From DASRJW01 sp964567755 (GTDB lineage Bacteria; Krumholzibacteriota; Krumholzibacteriia; G020349025), in the NCBI GenBank assembly GCA_964567755.1, contig CAZMNW010000069.1, positions 1 through 64,000 on the forward strand: a stretch of 64,000 nucleotides of DNA, written 5' to 3'. Within the stretch, counting starts at the first letter, position 1; each line of letters opens with the position of its first letter. Below the pieces are notes generated by a model, which was given only the letters and a program-made list of their open reading frames with translations, made no database searches and had not been told where the DNA came from. Below, piece by piece: positions 33,543 to 42,042 of this stretch. Position numbers and translations under genes: made by a program.

Positions 33543-35507
33543 CTACGGCAAGGTGCGCGCACTCAGACGCTGTCGCGATGCGGCGTGCGCCGGATCGATC
33601 TGCAGCGCGCGTTGCCACGCCGAGCGCGCCTCATCCGCACGGCCGAGTGCCTCCAGGGCGAGACCGGTGCTGTAGAACACCTCGGCCTGATTCGGCGCCA
33701 AGCGCGCCGCAATCTGCAGATCTTGCAACGCTTCCGCTGGCCGACCGCGCTGGACGCGAACCCAGCCGCGGGCGCCGAATGCCTCCCAGCGCTCTGGCGC
33801 GCGTGCGATCAATCGATCGTAGTGCTGCTCGGCCGCGGCCAGATCCCCCTCCTTGCGCTCGCAGTTGGCGACGTTGTAACGCACGAAGTACTCGTCCATT
33901 CCCAGCTCGAGCGCGCGCCGAAATGCGGCACACGCCGCGGGCAAGTCGTTGCGGCGCAAGTCTTCCATGCCGAGGTTGTTGAAGTAACGCGGATTCACCG
34001 GGTTGGCCTGCGACGCGCGCAACCACGCCAAGCGCGCCGCCTCAGGGTCGCGACCGCGATGATAGATGCCGAGCGTCTCGTTCGCGTACCCGCGTGCGAA
34101 GTTGCTGAACGAACCGTGCGGTTGCTGCAATACCTCGAGCCGTCGTGCGCTGCGCTCGGCATCCAGCCCCACGGCGAGCCACGCCCCGGTGGTGACGATG
34201 GCCAGGCCGAGAGCACGGCCGGCGTCCGCGAGGGAGAGGCGTGCTTGTCGCGAGGATTGCACGACCAGCAAGATCCCAGGAAGCACGAGCGGCGTGAAAA
34301 GGTCCCAGTCGCGCGCGCCCCCAATGCGCGGTTCGATGAGACAGGCCACCGCGAGCGTACCCAGACCAAGAGCGGCCATGGCCTGCCAGAAGGAATCCGG
34401 CATCTCGTTGCCGAGTTCTCGTCGGCGCAACGCTGCCGGCGCCAGCGTTCCCGCAAGCGCGCCCGCGAGCAGGACCCAGGCGGGGACGAGCAGCAACATG
34501 AACTCGTTGGCGAGATCCGCTGCATGACGCGGCGAAAACATCCATGCCCACGATTGGCCGCCGAGGCCGGGCCGGCCGAAGAGGTCGCCCACCAGACGCG
34601 CAGGCGAACTGCCGATCACTCCTGCCGCCGCGAACGCGACGGCGAGCGTGATCCCCGCAGCACTGGCAGCGCGGATCCATCCTTTGAACGGACTCGCGCT
34701 CGCACGTGCTCCCGCATTGGCGCGCGCGCCCCGGGCAAGCACGAGGACCACGAGCGCCGGCAACCACGCGATCGCCACCACATGCGCCGCGACCGCGAAT
34801 CCGAGCACGAGCGCCGGCACGGGCCAGGTCACGCGCCCTTTCGCCGCTGCAGCGAGGGCGAGAACGAAGCACACCTCGAGAACCACCAACAACGGATAGC
34901 TCTCGATGTAACCGAAGAACAGCAACGACACCGGATGAATGACGAGCAGCAGCCAGGCCAGCCCTCGCTCGAGGGCATCCGGCCACAAAAAGCGGCAAAG
35001 GCCAGCCGTGGTCAGAACGTAGAGCGGACCCATGAAGATGGAAAGCGCACCCGCGGCGCGTTCGGGATGCGCGGACGCCAACAGCTTCGCCAAGCCTTGG
35101 GTCAGCGCCGCAGCCAGGGGTTCGAAGTGATGGAACGTCTTGCCTTCGGTGATGGCACCAACCCAGACCATGCCATCACCCAAGAACTGGTACTCGAGAC
35201 GGCCGAGGTAGAAGAGGACTGCGGCGACAAGAGCGACGAGGACCGCGACGATCGATCGCGACAGTCGGTCTCCGACCCAGGCGGCAATGCTGCCGGTGCG
35301 CTCGGCCACGGCCGGCAGGAGCAGTGCCGCCAGTGCGACCGCTGCCATGACCCAAGCCGCGCGCGGCAGGAAGGCGAGCGCGTGCACACCCCAGGTGCGC
35401 GGATCCGCTCGCACACCCGAGAGTAAGACTGCGACCACCGACATCACATAGAACAGCCCGGGAATCCAAGAGGGTCCCGGGCCGCGATGTGGTGTGGGTG
35501 CAGACAT
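33543..35507 (-). CDS. Polytopic membrane protein with C-terminal TPR domain
   Basis: 654 residues. Around 11-12 hydrophobic helices fill residues 10-430 (for example FYVMSVVAVLLSGV, SIVAVLVALVAAVLFYLG, GLAWLLLVIHPVSLLFF, ITLAVAFAAAGVIG). The extracytoplasmic EYQFLGDGMVWVG loop and the LFTPLVLPGILLVV block recall GT-C glycosyltransferase or O-antigen-ligase-like proteins. The last 180 residues are TPRs (YFNNLGMEDLRRNDLPAACA, AFRRALELGMDEYFVRYN, EVFYSTGLALEALGRADEA). Substrate unknown. The downstream end converges on the beta-helix gene. Confidence 0.75.
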   Translation of the reverse strand: MSAPTPHRGPGPSWIPGLFYVMSVVAVLLSGVRADPRTWGVHALAFLPRAAWVMAAVALAALLLPAVAERTGSIAAWVGDRLSRSIVAVLVALVAAVLFYLGRLEYQFLGDGMVWVGAITEGKTFHHFEPLAAALTQGLAKLLASAHPERAAGALSIFMGPLYVLTTAGLCRFLWPDALERGLAWLLLVIHPVSLLFFGYIESYPLLVVLEVCFVLALAAAAKGRVTWPVPALVLGFAVAAHVVAIAWLPALVVLVLARGARANAGARASASPFKGWIRAASAAGITLAVAFAAAGVIGSSPARLVGDLFGRPGLGGQSWAWMFSPRHAADLANEFMLLLVPAWVLLAGALAGTLAPAALRRRELGNEMPDSFWQAMAALGLGTLAVACLIEPRIGGARDWDLFTPLVLPGILLVVQSSRQARLSLADAGRALGLAIVTTGAWLAVGLDAERSARRLEVLQQPHGSFSNFARGYANETLGIYHRGRDPEAARLAWLRASQANPVNPRYFNNLGMEDLRRNDLPAACAAFRRALELGMDEYFVRYNVANCERKEGDLAAAEQHYDRLIARAPERWEAFGARGWVRVQRGRPAEALQDLQIAARLAPNQAEVFYSTGLALEALGRADEARSAWQRALQIDPAHAASRQRLSARTLP

Positions 35508-35518
35508 TGGAGGAGTGG

Positions 35519-36919
35519 CTAGGCGTGAATGGAGCTACCGAACACGCCCTCGGCGGCTTCCTTGATGCCCTCGGAAACCGTCGGGTGCGCATGGATGGTG
35601 GCGACGAATTCATCCACCGTCGCCTCGCTCGTCAACGCGATGCATGCTTCAGCGATGAGATCCGTCGCATGCGGTCCGACGATGTGGACACCGAGCAGCT
35701 CGTGATGCTTGGCGTCGGCCACGAACTTCACCAGTCCATGCTTCTCGCCGAGGATCATCACCTTGCCGAGAACGGACAGCGGGAATTTGCCGATCTTGAC
35801 GTCGAAGCCGCGCTTACGCGCTTCGGCCTCGGTCAAGCCGACACTCGCCACCTCGGGATCGCAGTAGGTGCAATTCGGCGTATGGTCGTAGTTGATCGCG
35901 CGCACCGCATGTCCAGCGATGTGCTCGGCCGCGAGCACCGCCTCGCTCGAAGCCGTATGGGCGTAGGCGGGCGTCGGGATCAGATCGCCGATCGCATAGA
36001 TGTTGGGAACGCTGGTGCGCTGGAATGGATCCACGATGACGAAACCGCGCTCCGTGCGGACGCCGACGCTTTCGAGACCGAGTCCGTCGATCACCGGGCT
36101 CCGACCTACAGAAACCAGGAGCTTCTCCGCATCGATCGCCAGCGCTTCGCCCGCGGCCGTGCGCACCTGCACGCGCACGCCGTCCGTCGTCTTCGCCACC
36201 GACTCGAATTTGGTCGAGGTGTGGATCTTCATCTGCTTGCGGAGCGCCCGCTCGAGCTCCTTGGAGCTGTCGGCGTCTTCGAGCGGCAGGATGCGGTCGA
36301 GAATCTCGACGAGCGTGATCTGGCTGCCAAAGCGCGCGTAGGCCGACGCGAACTCCACTCCGACCGCGCCGGCTCCGAGAACGACCATCGACTTGGGCAC
36401 GGCTGCGAGCTCGAGGACATGGTCGCTGTTGATGACACGATCGCCATCCACTTCGAGCCCAGGGAGCGACCGAGGCACCGAACCGGTGGCGAGCACGATG
36501 TGCTTTGCTTGCAACGTCACGGTGCTGCCGTCGGCCTTCTGCACCACGACCGCGTCGCGACCCGCGAGCCGGCCGAAGCCCTTGAAGGTCTCGACCTTGT
36601 TCTTCTTCAGCAGATGCTCCACGCCCTGCGCGAGCTTCTTGACGATGCCGCCTTTGCGACTTTGCACCTTGGTGAAGTCGAGCCGCACGTTCTCGGCGAT
36701 GACACCGAACTCGAGCGCCTGCAACGTCTGCGCGAACACCGCGGCGTCGTGCAGCAACGACTTGGCCGGAATGCAGCCGCGATGCAAGCAAGTTCCACCG
36801 AAAAATGGGTCCTTCTCGACCAGCGCGGTGCGCAGACCCAGCTGACCGGCGCGAATGCCCCCGACGTAGCCGCCGGGCCCGCTGCCAATGATGACGACAT
36901 CGTAGGACGCGCTCGCCAC
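35519..36919 (-). CDS. lpdA: Dihydrolipoyl dehydrogenase
   Basis: 466 residues; AAGGAG six bases before the GTG at 36919 sets the start. FAD motif VIIGSGPGGYVGGIRAGQLG, redox-active Cys44/Cys49 in GGTCLHRGCIPAKSLL, NAD motif VVLGAGAVGVEFASAYARFG, second FAD motif NIYAIGDLIPTPAYAH and the dimer-interface catalytic His in ATIHAHPTVSEGIKEA. It is the E3 subunit of 2-oxoacid dehydrogenases or the glycine cleavage system; the partner subunits are not in the window. Confidence 0.95.
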   Translation of the reverse strand: MASASYDVVIIGSGPGGYVGGIRAGQLGLRTALVEKDPFFGGTCLHRGCIPAKSLLHDAAVFAQTLQALEFGVIAENVRLDFTKVQSRKGGIVKKLAQGVEHLLKKNKVETFKGFGRLAGRDAVVVQKADGSTVTLQAKHIVLATGSVPRSLPGLEVDGDRVINSDHVLELAAVPKSMVVLGAGAVGVEFASAYARFGSQITLVEILDRILPLEDADSSKELERALRKQMKIHTSTKFESVAKTTDGVRVQVRTAAGEALAIDAEKLLVSVGRSPVIDGLGLESVGVRTERGFVIVDPFQRTSVPNIYAIGDLIPTPAYAHTASSEAVLAAEHIAGHAVRAINYDHTPNCTYCDPEVASVGLTEAEARKRGFDVKIGKFPLSVLGKVMILGEKHGLVKFVADAKHHELLGVHIVGPHATDLIAEACIALTSEATVDEFVATIHAHPTVSEGIKEAAEGVFGSSIHA

Positions 36920-36996
36920 TTGCGACTCCTTGTTTCGAGATTCCCTCGCACGCACCAGCGAAACTAACAGAAGATTTCGGACGCGGTCAATCTTGG

Positions 36997-38241
36997 TCAG
37001 GGGCGCACGAAGACGTCGATGGCGAAGAATGGATACGACAGGGGCAGGGTCTCCCGCACCGCGGCCTGCAGGTCGACGTTGCGCCACTGATAGCTCACGC
37101 CCCAGGAGAAGTCCTCGTCGAAATCCGCGTTCGAGGAAAACTCCTCGTAGCGCTGCGGACTTCCGTAGAGCCTCGATTCACTCGATTCGCTCTGCCTGTA
37201 CAAAAGAGCGATTCCCGCTCGCCCATGCAGCTCTCGCCAGAGTTGCTGCTGCAGAGCGAACGAGATCGAGCCATCGTCGGTGGTTGTCGAACCCAGGTAT
37301 CGGGCACTGTTGTTCCGCCGTCCCACCTCGACATGTTGCCAGTGGCCAGTGAACGTCATCTGATCGAGTCGTCCGACGGGAAGAGAAACTGAAAGTCCAG
37401 CGAACCAGTTTTCTTGGTTTTGATCGAGAATGAAGTCCTCGAGTCCGCTCCCTGCATACTCGAGACCGTCGTAGTTGTCTTCGAAGCGCCTCCAGCCCCC
37501 GGCAGCCACCGCTTCCACACCGCCTCCGAAGCGGCCGCGAAACCGTGCCGTGCCACCGAAGCTGGGGTCGTTGGTCGATTCGAGCACCACGAGCGATGTA
37601 TCCGCGTAGGGCGATCCGAACTCCAGTTCCAAATAGCTCAGCTCGGAGTCGACTTGGTGCACGTCCACGTCCAGGTCCACCTCGACATGATCCGCGCTGA
37701 AACCCAGTCCGGCCGAGCCCTGCCAGAAAGTGCGCTCGACTCCATCGAAGAAGATCCTTCCATCATCGGATGTCACTGGATTGACGTCGATGCGCAGGTC
37801 TCCGCGCTCCTCGACGACGCGCGTCGCGCGCCCCGCCACGCCGGCGCGGAAGCCGTGCCAGCTGCCGCCCCAGCCCGCCTGGAACAACGACGTGTTGTAA
37901 AACGGGCTCGTCGGCTGGGAAAGCAGGAAGAATCCATGTCCTCGCGTGTGTCCCACGGCCCCGAGGGCTTCGCTCGTCCCGAGTCCGAGGGCGAAGATCT
38001 GGGACTCCGTGATGCCCGCTCGTTGGGGGAACACGAAGAGCAGCGTCGCGGGATCCACGTACTCCGGCCGTGTCGCCATGCCGAGCGCGAGAGCGCTCTG
38101 CGGGAACTCCCCCGCACGCGCCGTGACTCCGCCCGCTGCCAGCATCGCGCCGAGACTGGCCTCGCACACGAGTCGCCAGAGTCTCGTCTTCCGCCGCGCC
38201 CCGACCGGAGGCGACTCGTGTCTTCGATCGCGTGCGCTCAT
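36997..38241 (-). CDS. Outer-membrane barrel-like protein, copy 2
   Basis: 414 residues. The ATG at 38241 overlaps the stop of the upstream paralogue as ATGA. A signal segment (ASLGAMLAAGGVTARA) is followed by a short globular start (GEFPQSALALGMATRPEYVD, LLFVFPQRAGITESQIFALG). Then comes a long run of alternating amphipathic strands ending in FFAIDVFVRP, where terminal aromatic/hydrophobic alternation is typical of outer-membrane barrels. It aligns along its length with the next entry. Function unknown. Confidence 0.75.
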   Translation of the reverse strand: MSARDRRHESPPVGARRKTRLWRLVCEASLGAMLAAGGVTARAGEFPQSALALGMATRPEYVDPATLLFVFPQRAGITESQIFALGLGTSEALGAVGHTRGHGFFLLSQPTSPFYNTSLFQAGWGGSWHGFRAGVAGRATRVVEERGDLRIDVNPVTSDDGRIFFDGVERTFWQGSAGLGFSADHVEVDLDVDVHQVDSELSYLELEFGSPYADTSLVVLESTNDPSFGGTARFRGRFGGGVEAVAAGGWRRFEDNYDGLEYAGSGLEDFILDQNQENWFAGLSVSLPVGRLDQMTFTGHWQHVEVGRRNNSARYLGSTTTDDGSISFALQQQLWRELHGRAGIALLYRQSESSESRLYGSPQRYEEFSSNADFDEDFSWGVSYQWRNVDLQAAVRETLPLSYPFFAIDVFVRP

Positions 38242-39494
38242 GGGTGGACAATCACATCCAGAGAAACGAAAAGGCCATCGAGATCGAGCGATTCGCTCAC
38301 CGTCGTGCGAAGGTCGATATACTTCCATGAATAGGACGCGCCCCAGGCGAAATCACTGGTGATCGTCTGCTGTTGCGTTTCGTATCGAGACCGACTGCCC
38401 GGGCGTGGATCATCACGTTCCACGGTGGACTCTATGTAGCGGAACGCTGTCCCCGCTTGCGCCCACAGTTCCCTCCAAAGCCGCTGCCGCAAGGAGAACG
38501 CGCACCAGACATGTTCGAACGTTTTCTTGCCAGGAACCGTATAGTAATCAAAGTCTGGTGCTTCCAGGTGTTCCCATGTGGCCGAGATGCCGAGCCAGTC
38601 CAACCGGGCGGCGGAAAAGAAAACACCGATCCCAGCGGACCAGTTTTCGTATGTGCGCGGCACGAAATAGTCGACCACCGTGTCGCGATCGATCGCCGTC
38701 CCGTGGAGATCGCCGTCCGTGCGCCCCCATCGCCCAGCGACGACGATCTCGGCTTCCATTCCGATCCGGGCGCGCAGTCTTGCGGTGAGATGCGGAGAAA
38801 GCTCGTCACTCGTACCGAAGGCCGCTGCGAGCGTGTCCACCGCGTAGACGTGCTGCTCGATCGCGTCCTCGTCGCGCAACAGATCCAATGCCACATCGAG
38901 ATCGAACTCTTCGCTCCCCACACCCAGACCGATCGAGCCTTCCCAATCCTCGGCCGTGATCGAAGTTCCGTACTCCGTAGTGTAGGCCGTGTCCCCGGGC
39001 CTGGGAGAACTCCGGACCTCGGAATATTCCGAGTTGTTGCGCTCGTGGCGGGCTGCCAATCCCACACGCAACCACGACCAAGAAGCTCCCCAACCGAGTT
39101 GGAGCAGAGCGTTGTTCGAGTAGAGAACGGAGGGTTGCGCGAGCAAAAACACCCCGTGTGCACCTGAGTGACCGACGACACCGATCGCCGGGGTATCCGT
39201 ATACACCGAGAACCCCGGGACGTAGAAACCCGGCGGAGCGTACGCAGAGAAGGAGGTGCTGTAGGCGAAGATTCGCGTTTCCGTCAGACCGGCGCGCTGC
39301 GGCAGTTGGAACAGCAAGCTGGACTCGTCCACGAGCTCGGGCGGCATGCGCAGGCTGGACGAGAAGGCGCTGATCGGGTAGTTCCCAGCCCGCGCGCTCG
39401 CCGGCAAGAGCGCGCAGGACAGACACAGGATGACTCGGCTCGACCTCGCGCAGGAACGACGCGATTCGTCATCCCGTAGATTCCCGAAGCGCAC
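38238..39494 (-). CDS. Outer-membrane barrel-like protein, copy 1
   Basis: 418 residues; GGGAAGGGA precedes GTG 39494. Signal (SSRVILCLSCALLPASARA), then YPISAFSSSLRMPPELVDES and LLFQLPQRAGLTETRIFAYS, matching the LLFVFPQRAGITESQIFAL block of copy 2. Many alternating strands follow (FDLDVALDLLRDEDAI, MEAEIVVAGRWGRTDGD), with a terminus GLFVSLDVIVHP. The two genes are tandem paralogues sharing the PQRAG(I/L)TE motif and total length. Likely exported to the outer membrane; substrate unknown. Confidence 0.75.
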   Translation of the reverse strand: MRFGNLRDDESRRSCARSSRVILCLSCALLPASARAGNYPISAFSSSLRMPPELVDESSLLFQLPQRAGLTETRIFAYSTSFSAYAPPGFYVPGFSVYTDTPAIGVVGHSGAHGVFLLAQPSVLYSNNALLQLGWGASWSWLRVGLAARHERNNSEYSEVRSSPRPGDTAYTTEYGTSITAEDWEGSIGLGVGSEEFDLDVALDLLRDEDAIEQHVYAVDTLAAAFGTSDELSPHLTARLRARIGMEAEIVVAGRWGRTDGDLHGTAIDRDTVVDYFVPRTYENWSAGIGVFFSAARLDWLGISATWEHLEAPDFDYYTVPGKKTFEHVWCAFSLRQRLWRELWAQAGTAFRYIESTVERDDPRPGSRSRYETQQQTITSDFAWGASYSWKYIDLRTTVSESLDLDGLFVSLDVIVHP

Positions 39495-39776
39495 GCGTTC
39501 CCTTCCCTGTCCGGGCTTGTCGTTGCAAGATAGACGATTCGCGATCCCAACGACAGTTCGACGGCCACATGTGCGAGAAGGCGGGCTGCACGTCTCAGCA
39601 CACACCACTCCTCGGTTGATCCCGCCTCCTACGGCCGTGCCCTGGAGCTGCATGCGAGGAAGGCGTAGCTTCCCGAGAGATGGCTCGGGGGTGAGACAGC
39701 CACATCAGTCCGGACAGGGACGAGCCCACCGGACGCATGGGGTCGGGCACGGCGCGAAGGAGGAACGTCAATAAAG

Positions 39777-41258
39777 ATGTCCCAGAATCACCAACCGAGC
39801 CACGGCGCTCCCACACCTTCCACGCCCGGTGCCGGCGAGTTGCCGCACCACTTTCGCACCATTATCGAGCCGTTCCGGATCAAGACCATCGAGCACATCT
39901 CGATGACGTCGCCCGCGGACCGCCGCCGGCACATCGAGGCCGTCGGCTACAACGTCTTCCGCTTGCATTCGACCGACGTCCTCATCGATCTGCTGACTGA
40001 TAGCGGCACCGGCGCCATGAGCGCCGAGCAGTGGAGCGCGCTCATGCGCGGCGACGAGTCCTATGCCGGCAGTCCCTCCTTCTATCGCTTCGAGCGTGCC
40101 GTGCGTGACTTGCTGGGCTTCGCCTTCGTCATCCCGACTCACCAGGGCAGGGCTGCCGAACGCATCCTTTTCACGGTGATGTGCAAGCAAGGCGATGTGG
40201 TCCCCAACAACACTCATTTCGACACCACGCGTGCCAACATCGAGTTCCTGGGCGCCGAGGCAATGGACCTCCCCTGTCCAGAGTCGGTCGACACGGCGTC
40301 ACCCTTCCCCTTCAAGGGCAACATGGATGTCGCGGCATTGCGCCAGCTCTTCGAGAGGCAAGGCCGCGAACGCGTGCCTCTCGTCATGGTGACGGTGACG
40401 AACAACAGCGGCGGCGGGCAGCCCGTGTCGTTGGAGAACCTGCGCCAAGTGGCGGCCGTGTGCAGGGAACACACTCGGCCGCTGTACCTCGATGCGTGCC
40501 GCATCGCAGAGAACGCGTACCTGATCCAACAACGCGAGCCCGGCCAGAGTGACCGGTCGGCGCGTGACATCATTGGTTCGATGTGCGCGCTCGCGGATGG
40601 TTGCACGTTCTCGGCCAAGAAGGACGGCCTGGCCAACATCGGCGGCTTCCTGGCGACGCGCGATGCAGAGCTCGCCCGACAAGAGAAGGACCTGCTCATC
40701 CTGACCGAGGGTTTTCCAACGTACGGGGGCCTCGCGGGACGCGATCTCGAAGCCATTGCCGTCGGCCTCGAGGAGGTCGTGGACGAGGACTACCTGCACT
40801 ATCGGATCCTGTCGACGCGCTACCTGGGCGAGCACCTGACGCGCGCGGGCGTGCCCATCATGCAGCCCCCGGGTGGGCATGCGATCTACATCGATGCCGC
40901 GCGCTTCGCGCCGCATCTCGGGCCACTGGACTTGCCCGGCATTTCGATGTGCGCCGATCTCTACGTGCTGGGCGGCATCCGCGCTGTCGAGATCGGCACC
41001 GCCATGTTCGGAAAGCGCGATGCCGCGACCGGTGCAGAGACCCCTGCGGCCCGCGAGCTGGTGCGGCTGGCCATCCCGCGGCGTGTGTACACGCAGAGCC
41101 ACATCGACTACGTCGTCGAAGCGGTGGTGGAGCTGTACGCACGGCGCGAGCAGCTCCGGCCGTTTCGCATCCTCGACCAAGCCCCGTTCCTGCGCCACTT
41201 CACGGCCGCCTATGCGCCCGCTGGCGCCCGGGTTGCAGCCACAGGCCGGCGCGAATAA
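39777..41258 (+). CDS. tnaA: Tryptophanase-type beta-eliminating lyase
   Basis: 493 residues; AAGGAGGAACG precedes ATG 39777. PLP enzyme of the tryptophanase/tyrosine phenol-lyase family: LTDSGTGAMSAEQWSALMRG, IPTHQGRAAERI, TFSAKKDG with PLP Lys282, GFPTYGGLAGRD, and Arg435 in LAIPRRVYTQ for the carboxylate. Three positions separate the two activities. Here they are Asp149 (FDTT), Ile406 (AVEIG) and His474 (LRHFTA), all as in tryptophanase; tyrosine phenol-lyase has Thr, Arg and Phe. Some other segments (DGCTFSAKKDGLANIGGFL, GLAGRDLEA) look more like tyrosine phenol-lyase. Expected products: indole, pyruvate and ammonia. Confidence 0.88.
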   Translation: MSQNHQPSHGAPTPSTPGAGELPHHFRTIIEPFRIKTIEHISMTSPADRRRHIEAVGYNVFRLHSTDVLIDLLTDSGTGAMSAEQWSALMRGDESYAGSPSFYRFERAVRDLLGFAFVIPTHQGRAAERILFTVMCKQGDVVPNNTHFDTTRANIEFLGAEAMDLPCPESVDTASPFPFKGNMDVAALRQLFERQGRERVPLVMVTVTNNSGGGQPVSLENLRQVAAVCREHTRPLYLDACRIAENAYLIQQREPGQSDRSARDIIGSMCALADGCTFSAKKDGLANIGGFLATRDAELARQEKDLLILTEGFPTYGGLAGRDLEAIAVGLEEVVDEDYLHYRILSTRYLGEHLTRAGVPIMQPPGGHAIYIDAARFAPHLGPLDLPGISMCADLYVLGGIRAVEIGTAMFGKRDAATGAETPAARELVRLAIPRRVYTQSHIDYVVEAVVELYARREQLRPFRILDQAPFLRHFTAAYAPAGARVAATGRRE

Positions 41259-41297
41259 GCTGCTCCCGATCGGGAACGAACCTTGGATGGAACGAAC

Positions 41298-42032
41298 ATG
41301 GCGAACCTGATGGTTGCACTCCACAGCCAGCAAGGCATCGACGAGCGCGGTCGATTGCAGTCGCATCAGTGGGCCGAAATGCCCGACGAGCTCGCCGTCA
41401 CTTATATGACCGGGGGGTTGAAGCGCGTCCGCCGCATGGCGGAGGCATACACGCGCTGCGACTACGCGCCCAATCTCATGCGCCGGGTGCGCGCCGTCTG
41501 GCGCCGGGGCGAGCCGCATTTTCTCCTGCGTCCGCTGCGGATGTCACTTCTTCACCTCGGTCGCCTGCGTCAAGCCGGAACTGTGGATGCCTATCGCGGC
41601 CACTTCGAGATCCTGGGCGGTGCGATCGTGCCGCGCGATGCGATCGCCTCTCCCCTGAGTTGGCCGCAAGACTTACCCTGGGCCGCGCCTTCTGCCGGTG
41701 AGTTCGACATCGAGGCAGAACAACAGCGCCCGCCGTATCTCGGCGTCTTCGAGTTCCGTGTCTACCGCCGGCCGAGCGGTTGCAACGTGCACGTGTTCAT
41801 GCGCGACCTGCCGCTCGCACGCCGCGGGCTCAAAGGATGGCTGGGCGCGCGACCTTGGCTGCCGCTCACGAGCGCACCGAGCCTCGCCTTCCTGCAGGCC
41901 GATGTGCAAGGAGTCGCGCGCCAGCTCGATCTCGCCGTGCAGTTCGAAACGCGCGCGCACGACGGCATTCCCGAACCTCTGCCGCCGCTTCGCCCATTGC
42001 AGGAAACGTTCTCCGCCTTGCGTCCTTCGTGA
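41298..42032 (+). CDS. Unknown protein between tryptophanase and acyl-CoA synthetase
   Basis: 244 residues from ATG 41298 (GGATGG upstream); a TTG at 41283 would add five. Soluble, no signal peptide. Visible features: AEMPDELAVTYMTGGLKRVR, AEAYTRCDYAPNLMRRVRAV, LRPLRMSLLHLGRLRQAGTV, VFEFRVYRRPSGCNVHVFMR. It starts 39 bp after tnaA and ends 10 bp before the ADP-forming synthetase, so all three are surely one operon. No family recognised. Confidence 0.7.
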   Translation: MANLMVALHSQQGIDERGRLQSHQWAEMPDELAVTYMTGGLKRVRRMAEAYTRCDYAPNLMRRVRAVWRRGEPHFLLRPLRMSLLHLGRLRQAGTVDAYRGHFEILGGAIVPRDAIASPLSWPQDLPWAAPSAGEFDIEAEQQRPPYLGVFEFRVYRRPSGCNVHVFMRDLPLARRGLKGWLGARPWLPLTSAPSLAFLQADVQGVARQLDLAVQFETRAHDGIPEPLPPLRPLQETFSALRPS

Positions 42033-42042
42033 CGGGAGACTC

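Noticed and set aside
33585..35426. 613-codon plus-strand open frame
   Set aside because: Antisense to the TPR membrane protein, whose helices and TPRs are clear; the antisense product is Arg-rich and featureless.
39651..39776. Possible TnaC-like leader peptide before tnaA
   Set aside because: The only short frame there has no Trp and no TnaC-like sequence.
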